DNA of 64,000 nt from Hymenobacter sediminis. Its GTDB lineage: Bacteria; Bacteroidota; Bacteroidia; Cytophagales; Hymenobacteraceae. The position numbers and the translations under genes were made by a program. The stretch spans positions 62,001 to 126,000 of the forward strand of contig NZ_QKNS01000004.1 of assembly GCF_003231285.1 (NCBI RefSeq), read 5' to 3'. How positions within the stretch are numbered: the first letter of the stretch is position 1; every line of letters starts with the position of its first letter. This document shows, in pieces, positions 1 through 8,114 of the stretch. The notes beneath the pieces are model-generated. The model worked only from the letters and a program-made list of their open reading frames with translations. It searched no databases and was not told the origin of the DNA.

Positions 1-743
1 GCCTCCTCCAGAATGCGGCAGGCAATGTGGGCACTCGTGGGCTTACCCGTCACTTGCTTCACCGCTTTGTTGAGGTGATTGACGTGCACGGCTAGCCGGT
101 CGGCAAAGTCCTGCGGCGTTGTAAGGGGCAGTTGCTGCGTCGGGAGTTCAATCGGAAACAGACGCTCCAGCAGGTCCAGAAAGCGCGATGTGAGGCGGGT
201 CGCCGCGTCCTTCGGCGGCACAACCGCATCCGCCGGTTGCAGGTGCAGCGCCTCGTGAATGAGCAACTGCACATACGTGCGAATCAACTCGGCCTTGAAT
301 GGGTAGTCCCCTGCTTGTTCGGTCAGCATCTTTGCAAAGATACCCCGTACGTAAGCGGCCTGTGGCTCAGCAAGCTTAAACAAGGGGGAACTGCCAATTT
401 GAAACAGCGGCGACTGGTGCAGGCTTTCCGATCGGCCGGCGGCTTTTACAAACTCCTCGGTAAACAAGCAGGCGTAGGCGTGCAGGCGGTCCGTGCGCAA
501 CTCGAGCGAGTACGGAATATGCGGATTGGCAAAAAACAGATACTGCCCGTCCAACTCTAGGCGTTGGTGGGCATAGTGCAGCAGACCCGAGCTCTCTATC
601 AAGAGCACCTTATAGTAATCGCGCCGACTGAATACCTGCGCCGCAAGCCGTGGCTGGTGTGCCCCCGGTAGATGCAGGTTTTTCTCGTACACTTTAAAGC
701 CTTTCAACTTTACGTCGAGGAGGGGAGAGAGGCTAGGGTTCAT
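1..743 (-). CDS. AraC-family transcriptional regulator, truncated by the left window edge
   Basis: The reading frame starts at an ATG on the minus strand and runs open for about 247 codons off the window. The first ~170 residues look like an AraC-type cupin sensor domain (FFANPHIPYSLE is the typical arm/cupin stretch). The last visible part (VNHLNKAVKQVTGKPTSAHI) is the start of the AraC helix-turn-helix, where family members have VNHLN(R/K)xFKxxTGxxxxxYI. The second HTH lies outside the window. It is divergent from the PRISE-like reductase about 500 bp away, and such AraC genes often control their divergent neighbour; that link is inferred. Family assignment is secure; the ligand is unknown. 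Confidence 0.85.
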   Translation of the reverse strand, partial: MNPSLSPLLDVKLKGFKVYEKNLHLPGAHQPRLAAQVFSRRDYYKVLLIESSGLLHYAHQRLELDGQYLFFANPHIPYSLELRTDRLHAYACLFTEEFVKAAGRSESLHQSPLFQIGSSPLFKLAEPQAAYVRGIFAKMLTEQAGDYPFKAELIRTYVQLLIHEALHLQPADAVVPPKDAATRLTSRFLDLLERLFPIELPTQQLPLTTPQDFADRLAVHVNHLNKAVKQVTGKPTSAHIACRILEE

Positions 744-1242
744 GCAGTAAAAGTACAGCAACGGCTAGTAGCGTCAGCGCCTGATCCAGGGCCATGAGCA
801 CTAATTCGATGGGCATCTACGGGGCCACCCACGACCCGCCGAGAGCAGGGTATCGCGCCAAAGACGCAGGTAGCACCACCGCCCGCCGCACGCGCTACAA
901 GAACCCGTACTTCGCTGGCTGCCCGGTTAACAACAGGCCACGCTTTCTGCTGGCAAGCCGGTCGAAAAGACCTTACCGTAATTCTTCGTCCAACTACTAA
1001 CGCTACCCCATATAGGTGGTGCGGCCTCGGTTGCGCCGCTCATTGCGTGCTATACGGGAGCGAAACGTTAGGGCGGCGGCGAGACAAAATTCGGTTTCGG
1101 CTGTTCTAGTGTCTTTCCACGGGTGACGCCCCGCGCGGCCGAGCAAGCAACCCCGGCCCGCCTACCCTACGCATTATTAGGGTGCCGGTGTGCCGCCATA
1201 TGGCTCACTGGGGGCGTTACCCAAAACCCAGACATTCGAATC
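744..1242. other. Intergenic region between divergent AraC regulator and PRISE-like reductase
   Basis: About 500 bp separate the two divergent genes. It should contain both promoters and the AraC operator, but I cannot pick out a clear TAnnTTTG element or paired operator half-sites. A 68-codon frame here (794-1000) has no recognisable features. I see no tRNA or stable RNA fold. Confidence 0.4.
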
Positions 1243-2310
1243 ATGAAGGAAACCGCACTAGTAGTTGGTGCCAGCGGCATCATTGGGAGCAACCTAGCCC
1301 AGGAGCTGCTGCGCCACGGCTGGACTACCTACGGCCTGGCCCGCAACCCCAGCACCGATGTGGCCGGCCTGCGCCCGGTAGCCGCCGATTTGCTCGACCC
1401 CGCCAGCTTGGCAACCGCTCTGGCCGACGTGCAGCCTACCCACGTTTTCATCACCAGCTGGCTGCGCCAGGACACCGAGGCCGAGAACATCCGCGTGAAC
1501 GGGGGCATGGTGCGCAACCTCCTCGACGCCCTCTCGCCGAAGGGCACGGTGCAGCACGTAGCCCTGGTAACCGGCCTGAAGCATTACCTCGGCCCCTTCG
1601 ACGCCTACGCCAAGAGCGGCACGCTACCCCTCACCCCCGTGCGCGAGGAGCACCCGCGCCTCCCCCTCAACAACTTCTACTACGCCCAGGAAGACGAGGT
1701 GTACGCCGCCGCGGCCCGCGACGGGTTTGGCTGGAGCGTGCACCGCCCGCACACCGTTATCGGCAAGGCTGTGGGCAACCAGATGAACATGGGCACTACG
1801 CTGGCCGTGTACGCTACCATCTGTAAGGAAACTGGCCGCAAGTTTCAGTTTCCCGGCTCCGAAGCCCAGTGGAATGGCCTCTCCGACGTGACGGACGCCC
1901 GCATACTGGCCAAGCAATTAGTGTGGGCCGCTACCACCGAGGGCGCCCGCAACCAGGCTTTTAACATTGTGAATGGCGACGTATTCCGCTGGAGCTGGCT
2001 CTGGGGCCGGCTGGCCGACTGGTTCGGGGTGGAAGCGGCTGGTTTCGACGGCACCGTGCGCCCCTTGGAAGCCGAACTGGCCAACGATACTGACCTGTGG
2101 CGCGAAATTGCTACCCGCCATAACCTGGCCGAACCCAACCTGCACCGCCTGGCCTCGGCCTGGCACACCGACCTGGACCTGGGCCGGCCAATTGAGGTAA
2201 TGACGGATATGGCCAAGAGCCGCAAGCTGGGCTTCCTGGTGTACCAACCCACCGATGAGTCATTCTTCGACCTGTTCGAGCAGTTGCGCACTGACCGTCT
2301 GATTCCATAG
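1243..2310 (+). CDS. SDR-family reductase of the PRISE (progesterone 5-beta-reductase/iridoid synthase-like) type
   Basis: A 355-residue extended short-chain dehydrogenase. The nucleotide-binding motif GASGIIG is at residues 9-15. The PRISE hallmarks follow: TGLKHYLGPFD at about 110-120, giving the family lysine K113, and NNFYYAQED near 143-151, giving the tyrosine that replaces the usual YxxxK arrangement; VHRPHTVIG follows. In plants this family reduces activated C=C bonds of enones using NADPH; bacterial members are mostly uncharacterised, so the substrate here is unknown. The start was chosen at the ATG directly before the Rossmann strand (KETALVVGASG); an upstream in-frame start would add 40 unlikely residues. 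It is probably regulated by the divergent AraC gene (inference). Confidence 0.85.
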   Translation: MKETALVVGASGIIGSNLAQELLRHGWTTYGLARNPSTDVAGLRPVAADLLDPASLATALADVQPTHVFITSWLRQDTEAENIRVNGGMVRNLLDALSPKGTVQHVALVTGLKHYLGPFDAYAKSGTLPLTPVREEHPRLPLNNFYYAQEDEVYAAAARDGFGWSVHRPHTVIGKAVGNQMNMGTTLAVYATICKETGRKFQFPGSEAQWNGLSDVTDARILAKQLVWAATTEGARNQAFNIVNGDVFRWSWLWGRLADWFGVEAAGFDGTVRPLEAELANDTDLWREIATRHNLAEPNLHRLASAWHTDLDLGRPIEVMTDMAKSRKLGFLVYQPTDESFFDLFEQLRTDRLIP

Positions 2311-2330
2311 TTGGTTGCCTAACTACCAGC

Positions 2331-2386
2331 ACGCCGCTTTCAGCCGTTACGATAGTTGCGGCTGGAAGCGGCGTTTGTGTTTGTTG
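2331..2386 (+). terminator. Intrinsic terminator after the PRISE-like reductase
   Basis: A 16-bp stem (2331-2346 with 2359-2374, one G-T pair) with a 12-nt loop, followed by a T-rich tail (TTTGTGTTTGTT). It begins about 20 bases after the stop codon and should end the reductase transcript. Confidence 0.7.
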
Positions 2387-2512
2387 GCTTCGTTCGGCCA
2401 TTGCATGGCACTTAACGGCCATCAAGCCAAATATCCTCCTCCAGGCAGAAAGGGAAAGCGCATTTCGGGTAATCTTTGTGCGGTTTCTGTCTTTCGGTTG
2501 CTTCCGCGTTCC

Positions 2513-3529
2513 ATGCTGCCCTTCTCTCGCTTTTTTCTTGTTGCTCTCTTGGCACTGTGGACGTCCCTGACCCACGCTCAAAAGGCACCTTTCAGTATCC
2601 AGACCATTAGTCTGCCGAAAGAAATTGCGGACCGCAACAACCAGTTCTCCGGCCTGTTCATACGCAACAACCAGTTACTGCTGCTTTCGGAGAGCCGCTT
2701 GCAGGAACGCGCCGAAGCGAAGGTGTACGCGCTGGACCTAGCCAGCATCAACGGCCAGCTAAAGCAAAAGTCGGGGGAAGTGGCGTACCGGAAATACGCC
2801 CTGCAGAACCTGGATTTGATTCGGGCCCGCATCGACAGTGCCTGCCAGGTGTACGAGGGCTTGGAAGGAATTACCATGGTGGGCAGCACGGCGTATTTCA
2901 CCATTGAAACGACTACCCCTTCAGCCTACTGCTACCTGATTAAGGGCGAATTAGACGAGGCCGGCGCCGCCATCCGCCTGGATCCGCGCTACCTGGTGCC
3001 GCTGCCCAAACCGGTTCTCACCGACGGTACCCACATCAACAACGCCGGCTTTGAAGCCGCTGCCGACTACGACCAAAGCCTCTTGTTGCTGTTCGAGTAC
3101 AACTACTTCACCCACGACAATTATGCTTTTCGGCTCTCCACCGCAGCTACTACCCCCGATATTCCGCGGTATGTACCCGTAGCCCGCCTGCCCTTCCGCG
3201 TGACGGACTTAGTACACGAGGGGAAAAACCGCTTCACGGCCATTAACTATTTCTATAACGGCAATGATGACAGCGTGTACCGCACGCCAGACCAAGACCC
3301 AAATACCCGCTTTATTCGCAACGGCAGTAGCTACCAGAACTATTGCCGACTCATTAGCGTGCGCTACAAGCGCGACAAGGTGAGCTGGAAACCCCTGTTT
3401 GAGCTGCCGCGGGAGTACATGACCTATAACTGGGAAGGCTTGGCGGCCTACCAAGGTGGCTACTTCCTCATCAACGACAAGTACGGCCCCTCCAACCAAT
3501 CGACGCTCTTGTACCTGCAGAAAAAGTAA
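2513..3529 (+). CDS. Exported protein, possible phytase-like (esterase-like) beta-propeller
   Basis: A 338-residue protein with a clear signal peptide (MLPFSRFFLVALLALWTS then AHAQ-like cleavage near residue 22). The start is placed at the ATG that begins the signal peptide; the frame is open for 66 codons further upstream, but these look non-coding. The body has repeated beta-strand-like segments and the phrases YEGLEGITM and NWEGLAAYQGGYFLINDKYG. Such (D/N/Y)xEGL(A/E) repeats occur in the esterase-like/phytase-like beta-propeller group (SdiA-regulated and DUF839-like proteins). I infer a periplasmic or surface propeller; enzymatic activity cannot be assigned. Confidence 0.6.
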   Translation: MLPFSRFFLVALLALWTSLTHAQKAPFSIQTISLPKEIADRNNQFSGLFIRNNQLLLLSESRLQERAEAKVYALDLASINGQLKQKSGEVAYRKYALQNLDLIRARIDSACQVYEGLEGITMVGSTAYFTIETTTPSAYCYLIKGELDEAGAAIRLDPRYLVPLPKPVLTDGTHINNAGFEAAADYDQSLLLLFEYNYFTHDNYAFRLSTAATTPDIPRYVPVARLPFRVTDLVHEGKNRFTAINYFYNGNDDSVYRTPDQDPNTRFIRNGSSYQNYCRLISVRYKRDKVSWKPLFELPREYMTYNWEGLAAYQGGYFLINDKYGPSNQSTLLYLQKK

Positions 3530-3603
3530 GCGGAGCACCGGGTTCAGGCCCGGGGCGGGGTAGTAAAGTTGAAGGCAGGTCGGTATAATTGCTGGCCCAC
3601 CTA

Positions 3604-4440
3604 ATGCTGCTCGTTATGCTTCGCTACTTTCTATTGCTGCCTTGTTTGCTGCTTTGCCAGGTAGTGCTGGGGCAGCGGCCCGTGCCTTACGGCAACAACC
3701 CAGCGGCTGGCCACTACGCCAGTGTGCGCGGCCTGAAGCTATACTACGAAACCTACGGGAGCGGCGCGCCCCTGCTGCTTCTGCACGGCAACGGTGGCAG
3801 CAGCCAGGCTTTCGCCAAAACCATTCCCTACTTTGCCAAGCGCTACCGTGTTATTGCCCTCGATAGTCGGGCCCACGGCAAATCCACGGATGCATCTGAT
3901 TCGCTGAGCTTCGAGCAAATGGCCGACGACTGCGCGGCCCTGCTTACGCAACTGCGCCTCGACTCAGCCTATGTGCTGGGTTGGAGCGACGGAGGCATTA
4001 CGGCGCTGGTGCTGGCCATGCGCCACCCCGGGAAAGTAAAGCGCCTGGCGGCCACCGGCGCCAACCTCTGGCCTGACTCCACGGCCCTCACGCCCAGATT
4101 ATGGCAGCAAATGCAGCGCGGCTACCGCGAAGGCAGCACCCAAACCTTCACTGATGCCAAGCGCCGCAACGATTGGAAGGTGTTTCTGCTCGACTGGAAC
4201 CAGCCCCACATTCCGTTGTCGGCGCTGGCCCGCATACAAGCCCCCGCCTTTATTATTGCCGGCGACCGGGACATCATTCGGGCCGAGCACACCCTGGCTA
4301 TCTACCAAAGCCTACCCCGTGCCTGGCTGTGGATAGTGCCTAACAGTGGCCACGCTACCCTCCACGACCACGCCGACGAGTTTAACCGCAAAACCGACGT
4401 TTTTTTTCGGGCTAAAGCCATTTTAGCCAGCAAGAAGTAA
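3604..4440 (+). CDS. Exported alpha/beta-hydrolase
   Basis: A 278-residue alpha/beta-hydrolase with an N-terminal signal peptide (LRYFLLLPCLLLCQVVLGQ). The oxyanion-hole motif LLLHGNGG is at about 58-65, the nucleophile elbow GWSDGG gives Ser128, the acid is Asp223 in GDRD, and the catalytic histidine is His250 in NSGHATL. All three triad residues are present, so it should be active as an esterase, lipase or C-C hydrolase in the periplasm. An ATG 12 bases downstream is an equally good start. Substrate cannot be told from sequence. Confidence 0.8.
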   Translation: MLLVMLRYFLLLPCLLLCQVVLGQRPVPYGNNPAAGHYASVRGLKLYYETYGSGAPLLLLHGNGGSSQAFAKTIPYFAKRYRVIALDSRAHGKSTDASDSLSFEQMADDCAALLTQLRLDSAYVLGWSDGGITALVLAMRHPGKVKRLAATGANLWPDSTALTPRLWQQMQRGYREGSTQTFTDAKRRNDWKVFLLDWNQPHIPLSALARIQAPAFIIAGDRDIIRAEHTLAIYQSLPRAWLWIVPNSGHATLHDHADEFNRKTDVFFRAKAILASKK

Positions 4441-4468
4441 CCCCGCTCCTACCCTCTGCTTTCCCCCT

Positions 4469-4888
4469 ATGCCCGGCGAAACCGACCTTACCCAACTCCT
4501 GCGCACCATGAAACCGGAGCTGCAGCCGGGTACTTATGTGTTCTGTACTGTTGACTCCCTTGAAGGATTCGAGCTTGCCGAGGTGGTAGGTATGTTTCGG
4601 GAACGGGAGGGGCTTACCGTTATTCTGCCCCAGGCCACGGCCGACCGGCTGCGGTTGCCCTACACCTTCGTAGCCGCCTGGATTACCTTAACGGTGCACT
4701 CGGCGCTGGAAGCTGTGGGCCTGACGGCAGCCTTTTTGCAGGCCCTGGCCCAGGGCGGCATCAGCTGCAATGTGGTGGCTGCCTATTACCACGACCATAT
4801 CTTCGTCGCGGCCACGGATGCAGAGAAGGCCATGCACTTACTCCAGGAACTGATTGCAACAAGCAGCCAGATGCAGGAGCCTGGATAA
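4469..4888 (+). CDS. ACT-domain protein (DUF2241/ACT_3-like)
   Basis: A 139-residue cytoplasmic protein. The first ~65 residues (LLRTMKPELQPGTYVFCTV) match the N-terminal domain of the ACT_3 family, and the second half (AAWITLTVHSALEAVGLTAA) is an ACT fold with the usual beta-alpha-beta pattern ending in YYHDHIFVA. Stand-alone ACT proteins usually sense amino acids; no catalytic domain is attached. It follows the alpha/beta-hydrolase by 28 bp and may share its transcript. Confidence 0.75.
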   Translation: MPGETDLTQLLRTMKPELQPGTYVFCTVDSLEGFELAEVVGMFREREGLTVILPQATADRLRLPYTFVAAWITLTVHSALEAVGLTAAFLQALAQGGISCNVVAAYYHDHIFVAATDAEKAMHLLQELIATSSQMQEPG

Positions 4889-4948
4889 GCTTTCCGAAAG
4901 TAAGCAAGTAGTGAGTAGCTTAGGGGCATTATCCCTTTCGGTATTCTT

Positions 4949-6190
4949 ATGCTAAGGCTGTTATTCCTGTGCCTGATTCTGGCATTTTCTCTGGCTTCTT
5001 CCGCCCGCGACAAAGTAACTGTTGAGCTGTCCATTCAGCCAGAGGCCCGGACCTTTTCCGCCCAGTATACCCTCAACACCCACGTAACTGGAGGCAAGCT
5101 TCTGCTCAACCTGAACAAGCCCTACCACCTGACCAACGTTACAGGGCCCAACGTCCGGACCTACACCTCGGCTTTGTTCTTTGATTCCTTCACGGGCGAT
5201 ACGCTACGGCAGATAACCGTTGAATTCTTCACTAAAAACCCTCGGCAGCAGCTTACGGTGCAGTACGAAGGTCGCATTGGAGCCCGCTTTGCTACCGACA
5301 GCATGGCTGAGTTTACGGCACATGCCAGCTGGGTACCTACTATTCCGAATCAGGAGTACGCGGTAGTTGACTACCGACTTACGGTGCAGGTGCCTACTAC
5401 ATATCATGTAGTGAGTACCCGCCTGGCGCGCTCCAGTACGCCGGGCCGATACGTCTTTGAAGGGCGTACTTCCACTATTGAAATTGGGGCATTGGCAGCG
5501 CGGCGGTTCTTTTCGCTTACCTCCCCTACCCCTGCCGCACGGGTAAACCTCTACAAGGCCAACCGCCCCTGTACCGCCACCGACAGCCTACTGGTGCGAG
5601 ATGCCGGTAAGATCATTGGGTACTTTAATCAGGTTATCGGACGCAAAGACCCCATTCGGCATTTTACGTTTCTGCTGCCAGGCATCAACCGCACGGCTAG
5701 CGGGCTGCTGGATAACGCGGCCATTATTGCCTACACCACCTTTGATACCCGAGACCCCGGCGACCTCCTGATTCTGGCCCACGAGATTAGCCACAAGTGG
5801 TGGAGCTACGGAGCCTGGAACACCTACGACAACTGGCTGAATGAAGCATTTGCTACCTATTCCGGCCTGCTCTACCTGCAAGCAGCCGGCGATACAACTA
5901 GCTTCCGGAAAGAGCTAAGCAAACGCCAGAAGTCCGCCGCCACGGCCCCTGCGCTACTAGGTTTCGAGCCCCGCAACTACCCCTACCCTGTCCGGCGGCA
6001 GGTACTCTATGACAAGGGTACAGCCATCTTATTTGAGCTACACCAGCGCCTCGGCGATGAGCCATTTTTTCAGATACTCACTGCTACTGCCGCTGCTCGG
6101 GTGGCAACCACCGATGAATTTCTGCGGATAGTGGAACGTGAAAGCTCCCCCGCTACTCGCCAATGGCTGCAAGCAAAACTCAGTCAGTAA
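4949..6190 (+). CDS. Exported M1-like zinc metalloprotease
   Basis: A 413-residue protein with an N-terminal signal peptide (LRLLFLCLILAFSLASSA). The gluzincin zinc site is HEISH at 278-282, with the third ligand Glu299 in WLNEAF. The spacing between the second His and the Glu is 16 residues, against 18 in classical M1 aminopeptidases, and no GAMEN exopeptidase motif is visible upstream. The N-terminal ~190 residues form a beta-rich domain as in M1. It lacks the C-terminal helical domain of full-length M1 enzymes. I infer a short secreted M1-like peptidase; whether it is an aminopeptidase is uncertain. Confidence 0.78.
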   Translation: MLRLLFLCLILAFSLASSARDKVTVELSIQPEARTFSAQYTLNTHVTGGKLLLNLNKPYHLTNVTGPNVRTYTSALFFDSFTGDTLRQITVEFFTKNPRQQLTVQYEGRIGARFATDSMAEFTAHASWVPTIPNQEYAVVDYRLTVQVPTTYHVVSTRLARSSTPGRYVFEGRTSTIEIGALAARRFFSLTSPTPAARVNLYKANRPCTATDSLLVRDAGKIIGYFNQVIGRKDPIRHFTFLLPGINRTASGLLDNAAIIAYTTFDTRDPGDLLILAHEISHKWWSYGAWNTYDNWLNEAFATYSGLLYLQAAGDTTSFRKELSKRQKSAATAPALLGFEPRNYPYPVRRQVLYDKGTAILFELHQRLGDEPFFQILTATAAARVATTDEFLRIVERESSPATRQWLQAKLSQ

Positions 6191-6255
6191 AGCCAGCTTA
6201 CTTATGCAACCTGGTGCTGCCTATCATTAGGCAAAGGCTGCTTGCACCTGCTCTG

Positions 6256-6285
6256 TTGTGGCTGTAGCGCCCCTCCCTATCTTTG
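6256..6285 (+). promoter_or_regulatory. Candidate Bacteroidota promoter (-33 TTG, -7 TATCTTTG)
   Basis: TTG at 6256-6258 and TATCTTTG at 6278-6285 are separated by 19 bp, matching the Bacteroidota sigma-A consensus TTG-N19-TAnnTTTG. The predicted start of transcription is about 20 bases before the lipoprotein ATG. Confidence 0.6.
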
Positions 6286-6310
6286 ATCCACTTGCTGTTA
6301 CCCTTTCTTG

Positions 6311-7042
6311 ATGAAATTACTTCTACCCTCCCTATTCGCTGCCACCTTGTTACTCAGTGCCTGCTCGAAAGACGATGATACGGTCCCGATGCTTACGGGT
6401 CAGTACCGCACCGAGTCGACTATCAAAGCAGGTACACTGCAGATGTATACGAGCACTGGCCTCGTTACCAACCAGACGACTATTACCCGTTTTTTGCGGC
6501 GCCTGAATGGAGCCTCTACTGCTTTCCTTCGCCGCGACAGTACCATAACCGGCGCTCCGTTGGAGCTGCATTTCCGGGAGAACAACCGCGTAACGCTGGC
6601 ATCTGTGGTGCCCGCCGGTACCGACGACCATATGATTGAACTGGAAGTTACTACCCGTGCCCGGAAGCACTACCTGCTCTCGGACCTGGACTCTGTAACT
6701 AGCTACGTTGCATCGCCTGGTTATGGCAGCAACCAAAACCCATGCGCAGCGTTCCCGCAAAACATCCAGGAACACCAGCCCGCCAAACGCTGCTTCCCTA
6801 TAGCTATGGCTACTAGTTTCGAGCAGGTATGCCGACTGCGGCCCCTGTGGGTACTTAGCTTCCGGGATGGCCAACCCGTGATTCCGTTGCTCAGCTGGTT
6901 GGGCAAGTCTAACCGAAACGGCCGCTACTGCTGGCTGACCAATAATTCCTGGAACACCGTGAGCCCAAACCTGCGCAAGAACCTCTCGCCCGGCGATACT
7001 GTGGTGGTACAAGCAAACGAGGTAACCTTGCGCAAGCAGTAA
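6311..7042 (+). CDS. Hypothetical lipoprotein
   Basis: A 243-residue protein with a lipoprotein signal: a hydrophobic stretch and the lipobox LSAC with Cys18, followed by SKDDD. Acidic residues directly after the Cys are typical of Bacteroidota lipoproteins and fit the lipoprotein export signal for the cell surface. The rest contains short beta-strand-like segments and four to five cysteines; I do not recognise the fold. It sits under a well-formed promoter and ends within a hairpin that overlaps its stop codon. Confidence 0.7.
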   Translation: MKLLLPSLFAATLLLSACSKDDDTVPMLTGQYRTESTIKAGTLQMYTSTGLVTNQTTITRFLRRLNGASTAFLRRDSTITGAPLELHFRENNRVTLASVVPAGTDDHMIELEVTTRARKHYLLSDLDSVTSYVASPGYGSNQNPCAAFPQNIQEHQPAKRCFPIAMATSFEQVCRLRPLWVLSFRDGQPVIPLLSWLGKSNRNGRYCWLTNNSWNTVSPNLRKNLSPGDTVVVQANEVTLRKQ

Positions 7043-7061
7043 TGCTGCACAAGGTTACCTC
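7019..7061 (+). terminator. Hairpin spanning the lipoprotein stop codon
   Basis: A perfect 12-bp inverted repeat (7019-7030 and 7050-7061) encloses the stop codon, with a further inner AGCA/TGCT pairing around a GTAA loop that contains part of the stop. It is followed by TCTTATCT. Probably a terminator for the lipoprotein gene, and it may also act on the convergent TerB-like gene. Confidence 0.55.
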
Positions 7062-7084
7062 TCTTATCTGGTGCCCGAAAGCGT

Positions 7085-7501
7085 TTAGCTAACTGTGGGC
7101 GGGTTGCGGTTTACTACCGGGCCGGCCCCGGCCAGTTGGCTTACCATGTCGTCAAGGATTTCCTTGCTGTACCCGATGCGGTTGGCGTACTCCATGCACA
7201 GGCCGTACTCGCGGGGGTCAATCTGGCCGTCCTGCAGCATCATCTGCACCAGCGTCTGGAGTTCCAGGGTACGCTGCAGGCCATCGGCGGGCACCACAAA
7301 GCTGAGTACGCTCAGGTTATCGGCCAGGGGTTGGGTTTGCTTGGCTGTCAGGCCCAGGCGGTTGCCAATCTGCAACAGAAACTCGCCTTCCTGGTCGTCC
7401 AACTGACCGTCGGCGGAAGCTAGCAGGAGTAAATTCTGGAAGAAGCTCAGCTTCTTCTGCTCAGTATTCAGAACCTCTTCGAGGGTGTGTTGCGACTGCA
7501 T
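7085..7501 (-). CDS. TerB-like (tellurite-resistance fold) protein
   Basis: A 138-residue all-helical protein. LLLASADGQLDDQEGEFL and MMLQDGQIDPREYGLCMEYA are the two acidic, metal-binding-type motifs of the TerB/DjlA fold (ADGxxxxxE and DGxxxxxE). The start was placed at the internal ATG (MQSQHTLEEVL); the upstream in-frame extension is basic and unlike the family. Its role is unknown; TerB proteins take part in membrane-stress responses. Transcribed convergently with the lipoprotein gene. Confidence 0.7.
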   Translation of the reverse strand: MQSQHTLEEVLNTEQKKLSFFQNLLLLASADGQLDDQEGEFLLQIGNRLGLTAKQTQPLADNLSVLSFVVPADGLQRTLELQTLVQMMLQDGQIDPREYGLCMEYANRIGYSKEILDDMVSQLAGAGPVVNRNPPTVS

Positions 7502-7696
7502 ATCGGTAGCGGTAGGATGTGAGGAAACTACCCGCCTCGGGGCGAGTATCCTTTTCAACGCGGCCTCCGACGGAAGGTTATTTGCCGCTTTCTACCGCTC
7601 AGCTCTCAAACATTCCCTTATACATGTCGTTACTTTGGGCATCATTGTTCGACTTATGTGCCCTCCGCGGGCACTGATTGTTTTGCGCGCTAATTC

Positions 7697-8104
7697 ATGA
7701 TTACATCATTGCGACGGGGAGACGGCAGCACTTATTTGACCATTGAGCACAACCTGCGTGACAACTGGGTGCATGCTCATTGGTACGGCCGCCAGACCCT
7801 GGGCACCGTAATGGACGGCGGCCTAACCCACCTGGAAATGCTGCGGCAGGAACCCTGCGCCAAGCTTCTCAATGACCACCGCGACCTGGTAGGCGCCTTC
7901 ACCGAAGCCAACGACTGGATTCAACAGGTTTGGACGCCGCTTATTATTGGGGCGGGCTTGCGCTACATCGGGCAGGTAGTGTCGCCGGATGTGTTTGGGC
8001 AGTTTTCCATGGAAGACCTACAGCAGCGCATCGGCGACCAGCTTCAGATTCATATGTTTGAAGATCTGGAGGAGGCCGAAGCTTGGCTGCGGGCCCAGAA
8101 GTAA
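7697..8104 (+). CDS. STAS/SEC14-like hypothetical protein
   Basis: A 135-residue protein with alternating beta-alpha segments (LTIEHNLRDNWVHAHWYG, AFTEANDWIQQVWTPLIIGAGL, QIHMFEDLEEAEAWL). The final EDLEEAEAWLR helix is typical of STAS-like proteins annotated in Hymenobacter and relatives. No catalytic motif is visible. It stands alone, converging on the first pectinesterase with only a 10-bp gap. Confidence 0.6.
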   Translation: MITSLRRGDGSTYLTIEHNLRDNWVHAHWYGRQTLGTVMDGGLTHLEMLRQEPCAKLLNDHRDLVGAFTEANDWIQQVWTPLIIGAGLRYIGQVVSPDVFGQFSMEDLQQRIGDQLQIHMFEDLEEAEAWLRAQK

Positions 8105-8114
8105 TACTGGCCGC

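Noticed and set aside
794..1000. 68-codon plus-strand frame upstream of the PRISE-like reductase
   Set aside because: Composition is basic and Arg/Ser/Asn-rich without hydrophobic core; no family resemblance; likely random.
3569..3591. TTG ... TATAATTG as a promoter for the alpha/beta-hydrolase
   Set aside because: The spacing is only 12 bp and the -7 element has a mismatch, so it does not fit the Bacteroidota consensus.
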